Shown here: piece after piece, positions 1 to 6,153 of the stretch
Position numbering within the stretch: the first letter of the stretch is position 1
How the letters are laid out: each line of letters opens with the position of its first letter
Assembly (NCBI GenBank): GCA_947178235.1
Contig: CAMWXQ010000077.1
Coordinates: forward strand, 1 to 6,153
Length of the DNA stretch: 6,153 nucleotides
Direction of reading: 5' to 3'
From: an uncultured Muribaculaceae bacterium
GTDB taxonomy: Bacteria > Bacteroidota > Bacteroidia > Bacteroidales > Muribaculaceae
Made by a program: the position numbers and the translations under genes
The notes under the pieces: generated by a model
Seen by the model: the letters and a program-made list of their open reading frames with translations, nothing else
What the model was told of the DNA's origin: nothing
The model's database searches: none

Positions 1-1
1 C

Positions 2-904
2 GGCGAATACATGACCGACGTAGCGTCTGGCACAGTCAATATAGCCATGACCAATATGTTCGCCTCGGGCGCAAAGTCCACGTTCAAGGTCGCGGACGGC
101 GCCAAGGTCAACGTATTCAACGGACGCTTCAACAATATGAACCGTACGCTCGCTGACAACTCTGTGGCCCCGCGCGTATCCGTACACTCGTCGATAATCA
201 ACTTTGTCGGAGGCAGTATCCCCGCAGAGATGGATTGGAAACACAATCTCACCCCCACATGGGAGTTTGATAATATCTCTGGCCTGCTTCCGCGCAATGG
301 ATGGGTCGCCTCGGCATCTGTCAACAGCGGCAGCGCACAACTGGCCATCGACGGCGTCAGCTCGACCCGCTGGGCTGCCGGCGCTCAGCAGCCAGGCCAG
401 TGGTTCGCGGTCAACTTCAACAAGCCACTCAGCTTCAACGCCATCATCATGGACTCAACCCCGAGCGGCAACAACGACGGACCCGCAGCATACAAAGTTG
501 AGGTCTACAAGGACGGCGCATGGATCGAGGTCGCCTCAGGCACCAACGGCAGTGCCAACTGCATCGTACTCTTTGAGCCTCAGAACTCAAACCAGGTGCG
601 CGTAACCCAGACCGGCAAGAAGACCAACTACTGGTCGGTACACGAGTTCTACGTAGCCAATCTCGACTTCTCCGACCTCGATGAGACCATCGTAGCCGAG
701 AACAACCCTGCTCTCCGCATCGCCGACGGCTGCATCGTGACTCCAGCCGACTGCATGGTTGAGGTCTACACCCTCACCGGTCAGATGGTGGCCCTCCTCC
801 CCACCGACGGCTCGCGCGCAGACATCTCCGCCCTCGCCCCCGGCATCTATATCGCCGTGGCACGCACCGACAATGGCCCTGCCGTACTCAAATTCAAGAA
901 ATAA
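2..904 (+). CDS. Secreted discoidin-domain protein with T9SS-like C-terminal tail (5' partial)
   Basis: The frame is open to the left edge, so the first in-window ATG at 11 is probably internal and the N-terminus (signal peptide and any catalytic domain) is missing. Residues are numbered from that ATG. Residues 1-70 are rich in short alternating beta segments, Gly, Asn and Val, which could be the end of a right-handed beta-helix; this is inference. Residues about 97-217 form a discoidin/F5/8 type C (CBM32-like) module, recognised by LAIDG (111-115), STRW (118-121), QWFAVNF (130-136) and WSVHEFYV (208-215). These modules usually bind galactose- or GlcNAc-type sugars. Residues about 234-297 look like a T9SS type A sorting domain: VYTLTGQMV (252-260), ISALAPGIYIAVA (272-284) and a basic end, LKFKK. 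The protein is therefore probably moved across the outer membrane and anchored or released. Its stop overlaps the GH2 start by one base, suggesting co-expression. The catalytic identity, if any, cannot be seen. Confidence 0.85.
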   Translation, partial: GEYMTDVASGTVNIAMTNMFASGAKSTFKVADGAKVNVFNGRFNNMNRTLADNSVAPRVSVHSSIINFVGGSIPAEMDWKHNLTPTWEFDNISGLLPRNGWVASASVNSGSAQLAIDGVSSTRWAAGAQQPGQWFAVNFNKPLSFNAIIMDSTPSGNNDGPAAYKVEVYKDGAWIEVASGTNGSANCIVLFEPQNSNQVRVTQTGKKTNYWSVHEFYVANLDFSDLDETIVAENNPALRIADGCIVTPADCMVEVYTLTGQMVALLPTDGSRADISALAPGIYIAVARTDNGPAVLKFKK

Positions 905-906
905 TG
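902..906 (+). promoter_or_regulatory. TAATG stop/start overlap (translational coupling)
   Basis: The TAA stop of the discoidin gene (902-904) shares its last A with the ATG (904-906) of the GH2 gene. There is no clear Shine-Dalgarno sequence just upstream, which is common in Bacteroidetes, so ribosomes finishing the first gene may re-initiate here. The overlap also supports 904 as the true GH2 start, because a signal peptide follows immediately. Confidence 0.6.
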
Positions 907-3900
907 AACAGAAATCTTCTATACTGTGCGTTAGTCATCACCTCGGTGACGGCTGACGCGCAGTATCTGAACCGCACGCTGATCAACGACGGATGGCGTA
1001 TGCAGGATGTTGCCGAAGTCGTCAAGGGTGGACCTGCCAAAGGGTGGGTCATGCAGAACTCGGCGCGCGTGGCCCAGGAGGGCAAGTACATATCGCGTCC
1101 GGACTACGACGCCGAAGGATGGTACACAGCCACTGTTCCCGGCACGGTACTGACGACATTGGTGAACGAGGGGGTCTACCCCGAACCCCTCTATGGCGAG
1201 AACAACCGCCCCGACGTCATCCCGGAGTACCTCAACCAAACCCAATGGTGGTATCGCAACGCCGTCACCATCCCCGCCGACTTTGCGGGCAAGAGGATAT
1301 GGCTCAACTTCGACGGCATCAACTACCAGGCCGAGGTATGGGTCAATGGCCGTAACGTCGGCCCCATCAAGGGGGCTTTTATCCGAAAGAACTTCGACAT
1401 AACGGATATGGTGAAGCCGGGCGAGGAGGCCGTGGTGGCCGTAAAGATCACACCGCAACCCCACACAGGCGTCCCCTCGGAGCATACAATGGGGACAGTC
1501 TGCGGCCCATGCGGAGGTGTCGGACGTCTCGACGGGCCTACATTCGGCTGTTCGAGCGGATGGGACTTCATGTCGGGCGTACGAGACCGCAACAGCGGCA
1601 TCTGGCAAGACGTATGGATCTCGGCCACAGGCGATGTATGTGTCAAGGACCCACGTGTCACAACCCGCGTCAATCTCCCCGACACGACCGCAGCCGAGAT
1701 TATGGTCGAGGCCACGGTGCAGAATACGTCTGCCTCCCCGCGCCGTGGGACCGTGAAGGGTAACATCGGCGACATCCGATTCGAGAAGTTTGTCGAGGTG
1801 GGGCCATACCGCACCGCGACAGTGGACTTCACCCCCGAGGAGTTTGCCCAACTCCGTATCACCGCCCCGAAACTGTGGTGGCCCAACGGCATGGGCGAGC
1901 AGAATCTGTACGACCTGCACCTCACATTCGAGCATGAGGACGGATCGGTGTCGGATGAGCGCGACGTGACCTTCGGCATCCGTCAGATAGATTACTTCGC
2001 CGACGGCCCCGACAAACTCGCACTCGCGGTCAACGGCAAACGCCTCTACTGCAAGGGGGGCAACTGGGCCCTCGAAGAGGCTCTGAAACGCATAGACCCC
2101 AAAAGGCTCGAAGCGCAGGTGAGGATGCACCGCGACGCCAACCTCAACATGATACGCCTGTGGGGTGGACAAGCGGCTTCGAAAACATTCTACGACCTCT
2201 GTGACCGATACGGTCTGCTCGTGTGGGATGAGTTCTGGCAGTTCAACAGTGCCGACCCCATCGACCACGACCTGTATATGGCAAATGTGAGAGACAAGAT
2301 ACTCACCTACCGCAACCATCCGTCGCTTGTGATATGGTGTGCGCGCAACGAGGCCGCACCACCCAAGTACCTCACCGACGATGTGCGCTACGCACTCATC
2401 GAGCTTGACCCCGAACGCCATTACCAGCCCAATTCGGGTGGAGGTCTCGGGTGCAACTCAGGCGGCCCGTACGACTGGCTCCCCCCGCACGACTTCTATC
2501 GCTTCCGCGAGAGAAACTTCAACAACGCCGAGACCTTCAAGACCGAAATCGGGTCGCACTCCATCCCGACGATCGAATCTATCCAAGGGATGATGCCCGA
2601 GGAGGATTGGGACGGCATCACCGATGCGTGGGCCGAACACAACTTCGGGTCGGGCGGAGGTCGCAAGCTGATACGCACGATGGCCTCGCGCTACGGCAAG
2701 GCCGTGAACCTGCCAGACTTCGTGCGCAAGGCACAGATGATGAGCCACGAGACCTTCAAGGCGATATTCGAGGGGCGAATGGCCGAGATGCACGCGCCGA
2801 TGGAGGGGATACTGCTCTGGATGAGCGTCCCAACCCAACCGAGTTTCGTGTGGCAGATGATGCACTATGACCTCGAACCAAACTCATCGATGTTCGCGGT
2901 GAAGAGTGCCTGTGAGCCTCTGCATATTCAGCTCAACGACAACGGCGGTGTTATACAGGTCGTGAACCACAACAACGCCCCGAGGGCGCTGACTGCCAAG
3001 TGCCGCGTGTATGGTCTGGACGGAAAACTGATAGGCGAAAAGAGCTTCGACGTGACGGCCCGCCCCGATGCGACGACCCCAGTGGGAACGATGGAGTGGA
3101 TCTACCCGCTCGAAAGCACCCATCTCGTCAAACTCGAACTCGCCGACGCCGATGGCAAGCGGGTATCTGATAACTTCTACTGGAAGGGAGCGTCATCCGA
3201 GCCGGACAATCTGACGGCACTCGACGCAATGCCCGTCGTGAAAATCAAGGCCAAGGGAAGTGTGCGCAAGGCTGACGGGAAAACCTATGTGGACCTCACC
3301 CTGCACAATCCCGCCAAGGTGCCCGCCTTGATGACCCATCTCCAGCTGCGCCGCTCGAAGTCGCTCGGACGCGTGCTGCCGGCTTTTTACAGAGACAACT
3401 ACATCAGCCTCCTGCCGGGAGAGAAACGCAGTGTCACCATCGAAGCTGACGACAGCGACCTCGACGGAGAGAATCCACTGGTATATGTAGACGGCTGGAA
3501 CGTCGATGTAGTGCCGACGACTCTCGTCAAACCCAACCTCAATGCCCGTACGGACAGCAGGGAGCGCGGGGAGTTTACCTTCAAGCCACGAGAAACTGTG
3601 GCCCGTGAGAGTGTGAAGATGAACTGCGCAGGATATGGGTACGACGGATTCGAGAGCGACCCCGGATTCCTCGACGCGCCGATAGGCTATGTCGTGGAGG
3701 ATGTCTATACCGAAGGTGTCGAGGATGCCGCGCCGATGTCTGTCTACCAGTCGGTACGATGGGGCGCAAGCCGCTACCCCAACCTCATGGCCCGCAAGGG
3801 TAGATACAAGGTGCGCCTGCACTTTGCGGAACAGGACCGCAACACCCCCGTCGGCCATCGCTGCTTCGACGTACTGATCAACGGGCGCCCCGTCATCGAA

Positions 3901-4059
3901 AACCTCGACGTGATGGCCGAGACGGGACACTGCTTAAAGGCACTCGTGAAGACGGTGGACGGGGTCGAATGTGACGAAAATGGAGTGATAACGATCGAAA
4001 CCCGGGGCCGAAAGGGCTCGCCACAGCTCTCGGGATACGAAATTTTACCCGAAATCTGA
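904..4059 (+). CDS. Glycoside hydrolase family 2 enzyme (beta-mannosidase/exo-glucosaminidase-like) with C-terminal malectin domain
   Basis: This is a retaining exo- or endo-beta-glycosidase, probably periplasmic. Residues 1-19 are a short type I signal peptide (hydrophobic 5-17, ADA before Q20; no lipobox). The GH2 jelly-roll sugar-binding domain spans about 25-190. The Ig-like sandwich spans about 225-365 and follows RDRNSGIWQDVW, a family signature. The TIM barrel spans about 370-675: KGGNW (384-388), MIRLWGG (416-422), VWDEFWQFN (440-448). The predicted acid/base is E483 in RNEAAPP and the predicted nucleophile is E548 in KTEIGS. Residues about 770-865, with SLGRVLP and RDNYISLLPGE (830-840), resemble the Ig fold of exo-beta-D-glucosaminidases. 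Residues about 903-1051 form a malectin-like domain (MNCAGYGYDGF, then RLHFAEQ at 971-977, then FDVLING). The overall layout and motifs recall plant mannosylglycoprotein endo-beta-mannosidase and chitosan exo-glucosaminidase CsxA. The N-E catalytic pair favours a mannosidase-type activity over CsxA, but the substrate is unproven. The gene ends in TGA, with an in-frame TAA two codons later. Confidence 0.93.
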   Translation: MNRNLLYCALVITSVTADAQYLNRTLINDGWRMQDVAEVVKGGPAKGWVMQNSARVAQEGKYISRPDYDAEGWYTATVPGTVLTTLVNEGVYPEPLYGENNRPDVIPEYLNQTQWWYRNAVTIPADFAGKRIWLNFDGINYQAEVWVNGRNVGPIKGAFIRKNFDITDMVKPGEEAVVAVKITPQPHTGVPSEHTMGTVCGPCGGVGRLDGPTFGCSSGWDFMSGVRDRNSGIWQDVWISATGDVCVKDPRVTTRVNLPDTTAAEIMVEATVQNTSASPRRGTVKGNIGDIRFEKFVEVGPYRTATVDFTPEEFAQLRITAPKLWWPNGMGEQNLYDLHLTFEHEDGSVSDERDVTFGIRQIDYFADGPDKLALAVNGKRLYCKGGNWALEEALKRIDPKRLEAQVRMHRDANLNMIRLWGGQAASKTFYDLCDRYGLLVWDEFWQFNSADPIDHDLYMANVRDKILTYRNHPSLVIWCARNEAAPPKYLTDDVRYALIELDPERHYQPNSGGGLGCNSGGPYDWLPPHDFYRFRERNFNNAETFKTEIGSHSIPTIESIQGMMPEEDWDGITDAWAEHNFGSGGGRKLIRTMASRYGKAVNLPDFVRKAQMMSHETFKAIFEGRMAEMHAPMEGILLWMSVPTQPSFVWQMMHYDLEPNSSMFAVKSACEPLHIQLNDNGGVIQVVNHNNAPRALTAKCRVYGLDGKLIGEKSFDVTARPDATTPVGTMEWIYPLESTHLVKLELADADGKRVSDNFYWKGASSEPDNLTALDAMPVVKIKAKGSVRKADGKTYVDLTLHNPAKVPALMTHLQLRRSKSLGRVLPAFYRDNYISLLPGEKRSVTIEADDSDLDGENPLVYVDGWNVDVVPTTLVKPNLNARTDSRERGEFTFKPRETVARESVKMNCAGYGYDGFESDPGFLDAPIGYVVEDVYTEGVEDAAPMSVYQSVRWGASRYPNLMARKGRYKVRLHFAEQDRNTPVGHRCFDVLINGRPVIENLDVMAETGHCLKALVKTVDGVECDENGVITIETRGRKGSPQLSGYEILPEI

Positions 4060-4076
4060 AATTAAGGCAAAAATTA

Positions 4077-4093
4077 AGCGGTGATTAACCGCT
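4077..4093 (+). terminator. Weak hairpin downstream of the GH2 gene
   Basis: AGCGGT (4077-4082) and ACCGCT (4088-4093) are perfect inverted arms around the 5-base loop GATTA, 17 bases after the GH2 stop. The only T-run after it is TTTT at 4103-4106, ten bases on. It may end the discoidin-GH2 transcript. The stem is short and the T-run distant, so it could equally be an inefficient terminator or a processing hairpin. Confidence 0.35.
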
Positions 4094-4103
4094 CTATAAC
4101 CAT

Positions 4104-4130
4104 TTTGCTAATTGTCCCATCGTAACTTTG
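4104..4130 (+). promoter_or_regulatory. Bacteroidetes-type promoter facing right, with no gene behind it
   Basis: TAACTTTG at 4123-4130 matches the Bacteroidetes -7 consensus TAnnTTTG exactly. A TTTG at 4104-4107 could be the -33 element, but the 15-base spacer is shorter than the usual roughly 19-20. The surroundings are AT-rich, unlike the flanking genes. Transcription would start near 4135-4138 and run towards the 3' end of the convergent leftward gene. No plausible rightward gene follows; the longest obvious start (4147) gives a 5-codon peptide. It may drive a small or antisense RNA, or be a chance match. Confidence 0.45.
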
Positions 4131-4136
4131 CACTAT

Positions 4137-4256
4137 CAGATACGACATGATAGATTCTTTTTGAAGAAAAGGACATAGATAAGTTAGATTTTAGGTAAAT
4201 AAGATTAGACCGAAGCGCCCGAAACAGACCTGCGAGAGCAACTCTGTTTCGGGCGC
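4137..4256 (+). ncRNA. Candidate small RNA, antisense to the 3' end of the leftward gene's transcript
   Basis: This is a proposed transcript from the promoter at 4123-4130 to the end of the strong hairpin at 4215-4256, about 120 bases. It is inferred only from promoter plus hairpin. The AT-rich body contains a weak hairpin (TTCTTTT around 4156-4162 pairing with AAAAGGA around 4168-4174, one G-U pair) and a near-repeat, ATAAGTTAGA (4179-4188) and ATAAGATTAGA (4199-4209). It would overlap the 3' untranslated region of the leftward glycosidase. Against it, no T-run follows the hairpin on the + strand, so termination here is uncertain. Antisense small RNAs are known at Bacteroides polysaccharide-utilisation loci. 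No known RNA family was recognised. Confidence 0.22.
4215..4256 (-). terminator. Strong two-tier hairpin, likely terminator of the leftward glycosidase gene
   Basis: A perfect 14-bp stem (GCGCCCGAAACAGA at 4215-4228 with TCTGTTTCGGGCGC at 4243-4256) encloses a small internal loop (CC/AC), a 3-bp TGC/GCA stem and a GAGA loop on the + strand (4234-4237). It starts 22 bases after the TAA of the leftward gene. Read on the - strand, the next bases are moderately T-rich (TTCGGTCTAATCTTATTTAC), which fits intrinsic termination in that direction. On the + strand there is no T-run, so two-way function is doubtful. It might also stabilise the 3' end of a small RNA from the + strand. Confidence 0.6.
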
Positions 4257-4278
4257 CGCGTATAGAGGGGGTTCCAGT

Positions 4279-6054
4279 TTACTTTTCGATTCTCAGTCCA
4301 CGCAGGAAAGCCGTGTTGGTGTCGATGTTCATGTTCTCGTCCTCGGGGCGGAAGTCGATGGTGAAATTGTGTGTACCGGGGGTGAGGTGGACGCGGAGGG
4401 TATTGCTCCATCCGAAGTCGTCCCAGTTTTCCTTGCCGCGCTGCGGGAGAACAACGAGGCCGGCGCGCTCACCGTCGACCGAGAGGGTGCGGATTGCACA
4501 CTTGTTCTCGGTGTTGACTGGGCCGTTGCCGTTGGCGTAGAGGATGGAGACGGTGTAGTCTCCCGGGGCGTCGACGGAGACGGGGATGTTGAGCACGCTG
4601 CTCTTGTCGGAGAGTGTGTCGCCGAGCGAGTAGTCGGCGCGGGTGCGTGTCGAGCGGGGCTCGGAGGCGAAGCTCTCTATGCCCTCGTCGGATACGCCTA
4701 TAACCTGGTACTCGCCGGGGAGCGTGGCGTCATAGGTCGTGGCACGGGTCTCGGCCACGCGCTTGCCGTCGCGGAGAACGACATAGTGGTTGATGTACTC
4801 GATGGGGTTCCAGTGGAGGATATTGCCTTCGAGCCATGTGATGGGCGTGAGGGGAGAGACGGCCTGGGCCGTGTGGTTGACGCGGAGGTCGCGCAGGGGG
4901 TTGCCGGCCATGACGATCTCGACCTTCATGTTGCCCTTGGCCTTGGAGGCAGGGATGAAGGGAGCCTGCTCCTTGCCGTCGACCTTGAAGGACTTGATTT
5001 CGCTGCCATGCCCCGAGACAGTGATGTCGAGGAGCGCACCGCGATATGGGAAGCCGGTGAGGGTGCGGGTAGCCGCGAGAGCCGCGGGAACGAAGGGGTG
5101 GAAGGCGAGGCCATCCTTCTCGAAATCGAGGCCGAAGAGGATGCGGTGAGTGAGGGCGATGTTTCCGCTCAGACACCAAAGCATATTTGAAGAGTTGAGC
5201 TCTGTGGCGATGTCGCCGTTCTCGATATTGAAGTTCTCCTTGTTGGTGGCGAAGAGGGCAGCGGGACGGAATACACTGCCGAAGGCCTCCATGACCCCCG
5301 CAGCGTTACCCGCCTTCGCGTTGGCGAGCCCCCACCACGCTCCTACCCATGGCCAGAGCGACTTGTTGTGATATGAGGGGATGTCGGCGATGGAGGGCCA
5401 GAAGATAGTTGCGCCGAATGGGGTCGTGGGATTGTTCTCGGTGATGGAGACGGCGCGATCCTCGGGGGCCACGTCCCACATGATTGCGAGCGACTCGCCG
5501 AGAGTCTCGGCGCGGGGATTGGCTATGAGATTGTCGCGTCCGTAGAGATACATTGCATAATACCCCTTGTCGGGCATCCACAGGTACTTGTTGATGGCTG
5601 CAGCGATTGCCTCGGCCTGGGCGTATGCGTCGCGGGCGACATCCTTGTGACCGAGGAGCGATGCTACCTCGCCGAGTACATGCCATGCGCGGGCATGGAC
5701 GACAGAGGTCGAGAGGGTCTCTGAGTTGTAGATGTCCGCACACTGCATCCATCGGGGATGGCTCTGTTCGCGCCAGTCGATGAACGAGGTCTCACCCTTG
5801 ACGAGCCCGGTGGCGTTGTCATAAAAGGCCGTGCGGTCGGTGTCGAGCGAGCGTCGGATAATGGGATAGATATACTCGAGCCACGCGCGGTCACCCGTGA
5901 CCTTATAGACCTCCCATGCGGCGGCGCACCAGATCTGGCGGTCGGTGGAGACAGGCCATGCGCCGCCCGAGCCGGTGTCCTGGATGATGCGGCCGAGGGG
6001 GTCTACCTTCTTCATGAGGGATATGATGGATGCCTCGGGCTGCATGTAGGCCAT
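4279..6054 (-). CDS. Six-hairpin (alpha/alpha)6 glycosidase-like protein with C-terminal carbohydrate-binding module (3' part)
   Basis: This is the readable 591-codon part of a larger gene; the ATG at 6054 lies inside a conserved domain and is not a credible native start. Residues are numbered from it. Residues 1-320 form a six-hairpin toroid of the kind seen in mannosylglycerate-hydrolase-like, GH63/GH78-related and debranching-type enzymes: TGSGGAWPVSTDRQIW (27-42), SFIDWRE (90-96, acidic catalytic candidates), YHNKSLWPWVGAWW (228-241), NSSNMLWCLSGNIA (287-300). Residues 320-385 look like the usual C-terminal beta-sandwich. Residues 398-465 resemble a fibronectin III fold (LHWNPIEYINHYVVLRDG). 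Residues 474-591 form a CBM6/35-like module (YANGNGPVNTENKCA, then LPQRGKENWDDFGWSN). No T9SS tail is present. The protein probably attacks an alpha-linked glycan or a side chain, but the family name is from memory and the substrate is unknown. It converges on the GH2 gene, ends in TAA, and is followed by a strong hairpin. Confidence 0.85.
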   Translation of the reverse strand: MAYMQPEASIISLMKKVDPLGRIIQDTGSGGAWPVSTDRQIWCAAAWEVYKVTGDRAWLEYIYPIIRRSLDTDRTAFYDNATGLVKGETSFIDWREQSHPRWMQCADIYNSETLSTSVVHARAWHVLGEVASLLGHKDVARDAYAQAEAIAAAINKYLWMPDKGYYAMYLYGRDNLIANPRAETLGESLAIMWDVAPEDRAVSITENNPTTPFGATIFWPSIADIPSYHNKSLWPWVGAWWGLANAKAGNAAGVMEAFGSVFRPAALFATNKENFNIENGDIATELNSSNMLWCLSGNIALTHRILFGLDFEKDGLAFHPFVPAALAATRTLTGFPYRGALLDITVSGHGSEIKSFKVDGKEQAPFIPASKAKGNMKVEIVMAGNPLRDLRVNHTAQAVSPLTPITWLEGNILHWNPIEYINHYVVLRDGKRVAETRATTYDATLPGEYQVIGVSDEGIESFASEPRSTRTRADYSLGDTLSDKSSVLNIPVSVDAPGDYTVSILYANGNGPVNTENKCAIRTLSVDGERAGLVVLPQRGKENWDDFGWSNTLRVHLTPGTHNFTIDFRPEDENMNIDTNTAFLRGLRIEK

Positions 6055-6153
6055 CGAGAGGAGGATGGAATAGGAGACGTCGCGAGTCCATACTCAGGCC
6101 CACTCCTTTCAGGTTCGGAGGGTGGTGTCAGGATCGACTGCATTGACCATCTC
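6055..6153 (-). pseudogene. Upstream continuation of the glycosidase frame, broken by two TGA codons
   Basis: Read in the same frame as the gene to its left, these 33 codons give EMVNAVDPDTTLRT, TGA (6109-6111), KEWA, TGA (6094-6096), then VWTRDVSYSILLS leading into MAYMQPEAS. The WxRD motif and the seamless fit with the downstream domain show this is the same protein, not a leader. From memory of related Bacteroidetes proteins, both stop positions normally hold glycine (the pattern RTGxEWxGVWTRD). Either stop is one G-to-T change away from GGA. No frameshift is needed, because protein-like sequence in the same frame lies on both sides. The cause may be a recent pseudogene, sequence errors near a contig end, or, much less likely, recoded UGA. 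Confidence 0.7.

Noticed and set aside
931..2421. Long - strand open frame of 496 codons inside the GH2 gene
   Set aside because: It lies wholly antisense to a clear GH2 enzyme. Its translation has no recognisable domain and its existence is explained by high GC content at third codon positions.
3193..3930. - strand open frame of 245 codons within the GH2 3' half
   Set aside because: It is antisense to the Ig-like and malectin regions, has no motif, and is another GC-driven shadow.
4147..4164. Tiny reading frame ATG-ATA-GAT-TCT-TTT-TGA as a leader peptide
   Set aside because: It is only five codons, has no ribosome-binding context or attenuator arrangement, and no gene follows on that strand.
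4215..4256. Inverted repeat as a transposon end or invertible promoter site
   Set aside because: The arms are only 14 bases apart, there is no transposase or invertase in the window, and the position just after a stop codon fits a terminator.
4369..5190. + strand open frame of 273 codons opposite the leftward glycosidase, in principle downstream of the orphan promoter
   Set aside because: The translation is a monotonous Val/Gly/Asp/Glu/Ala mix typical of an antisense shadow, with no domain, and the opposite strand is clearly coding.
6094..6111. Genome-wide UGA recoded as glycine (as in Gracilibacteria/SR1)
   Set aside because: No in-frame TGA occurs elsewhere in about 1,930 codons, the GH2 gene appears to use TGA as its stop, and the gene content is GC-rich Bacteroidales. 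The GH2 TGA is followed two codons later by TAA, so that single stop is not decisive, but the lack of other TGA codons is.
6094..6111. Selenocysteine insertion at the TGA codons
   Set aside because: The positions appear to be glycine in the family rather than cysteine, and two such sites six codons apart in a glycosidase have no precedent I know of.

Overview
The window looks like a carbohydrate-degradation locus from a GC-rich member of the Bacteroidales, most plausibly a gut lineage such as Alistipes or Muribaculaceae. Three signs point there: a C-terminal module resembling a Bacteroidetes type IX secretion (T9SS) sorting domain, a promoter element of the Bacteroidetes form TAnnTTTG, and three large multidomain carbohydrate-active proteins packed together. 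No taxonomic marker gene is present, so the assignment rests on style and gene content only.

Layout: (1) Bases 2-904 (+) are the 3' part of a secreted protein. It has a beta-rich, possibly beta-helical stretch, then a discoidin (F5/8 type C) sugar-binding module, then a T9SS-like tail. (2) Bases 904-4059 (+) encode a complete 1051-residue glycoside hydrolase family 2 enzyme of the endo-beta-mannosidase/exo-glucosaminidase type, with a C-terminal malectin-like domain. Its ATG overlaps the preceding TAA by one base, so the two genes probably form one operon with coupled translation. (3) Bases 4060-4278 are a short AT-rich region between convergent genes. It holds a weak hairpin after the GH2 gene, a Bacteroidetes-type promoter facing right that has no gene behind it, and a strong two-tier hairpin that probably terminates the leftward gene. 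(4) Bases 4279-6153 (-) are the 3' part of a six-hairpin (alpha/alpha)6 glycosidase-like protein with a fibronectin-III-like segment and a C-terminal carbohydrate-binding module. Its reading frame clearly continues to the right-hand edge but is interrupted by two TGA codons 15 bases apart, next to a conserved VWTRD motif.

Together the genes suggest breakdown of a complex glycan. The first protein is probably exported to the surface, the GH2 enzyme is probably periplasmic, and the third is a glycosidase with its own binding module. No SusC/SusD pair, sensor or regulator lies in the window, so the substrate cannot be named. The points most worth checking are the paired TGA codons in the third gene and the orphan promoter/hairpin unit in the convergent intergenic region.
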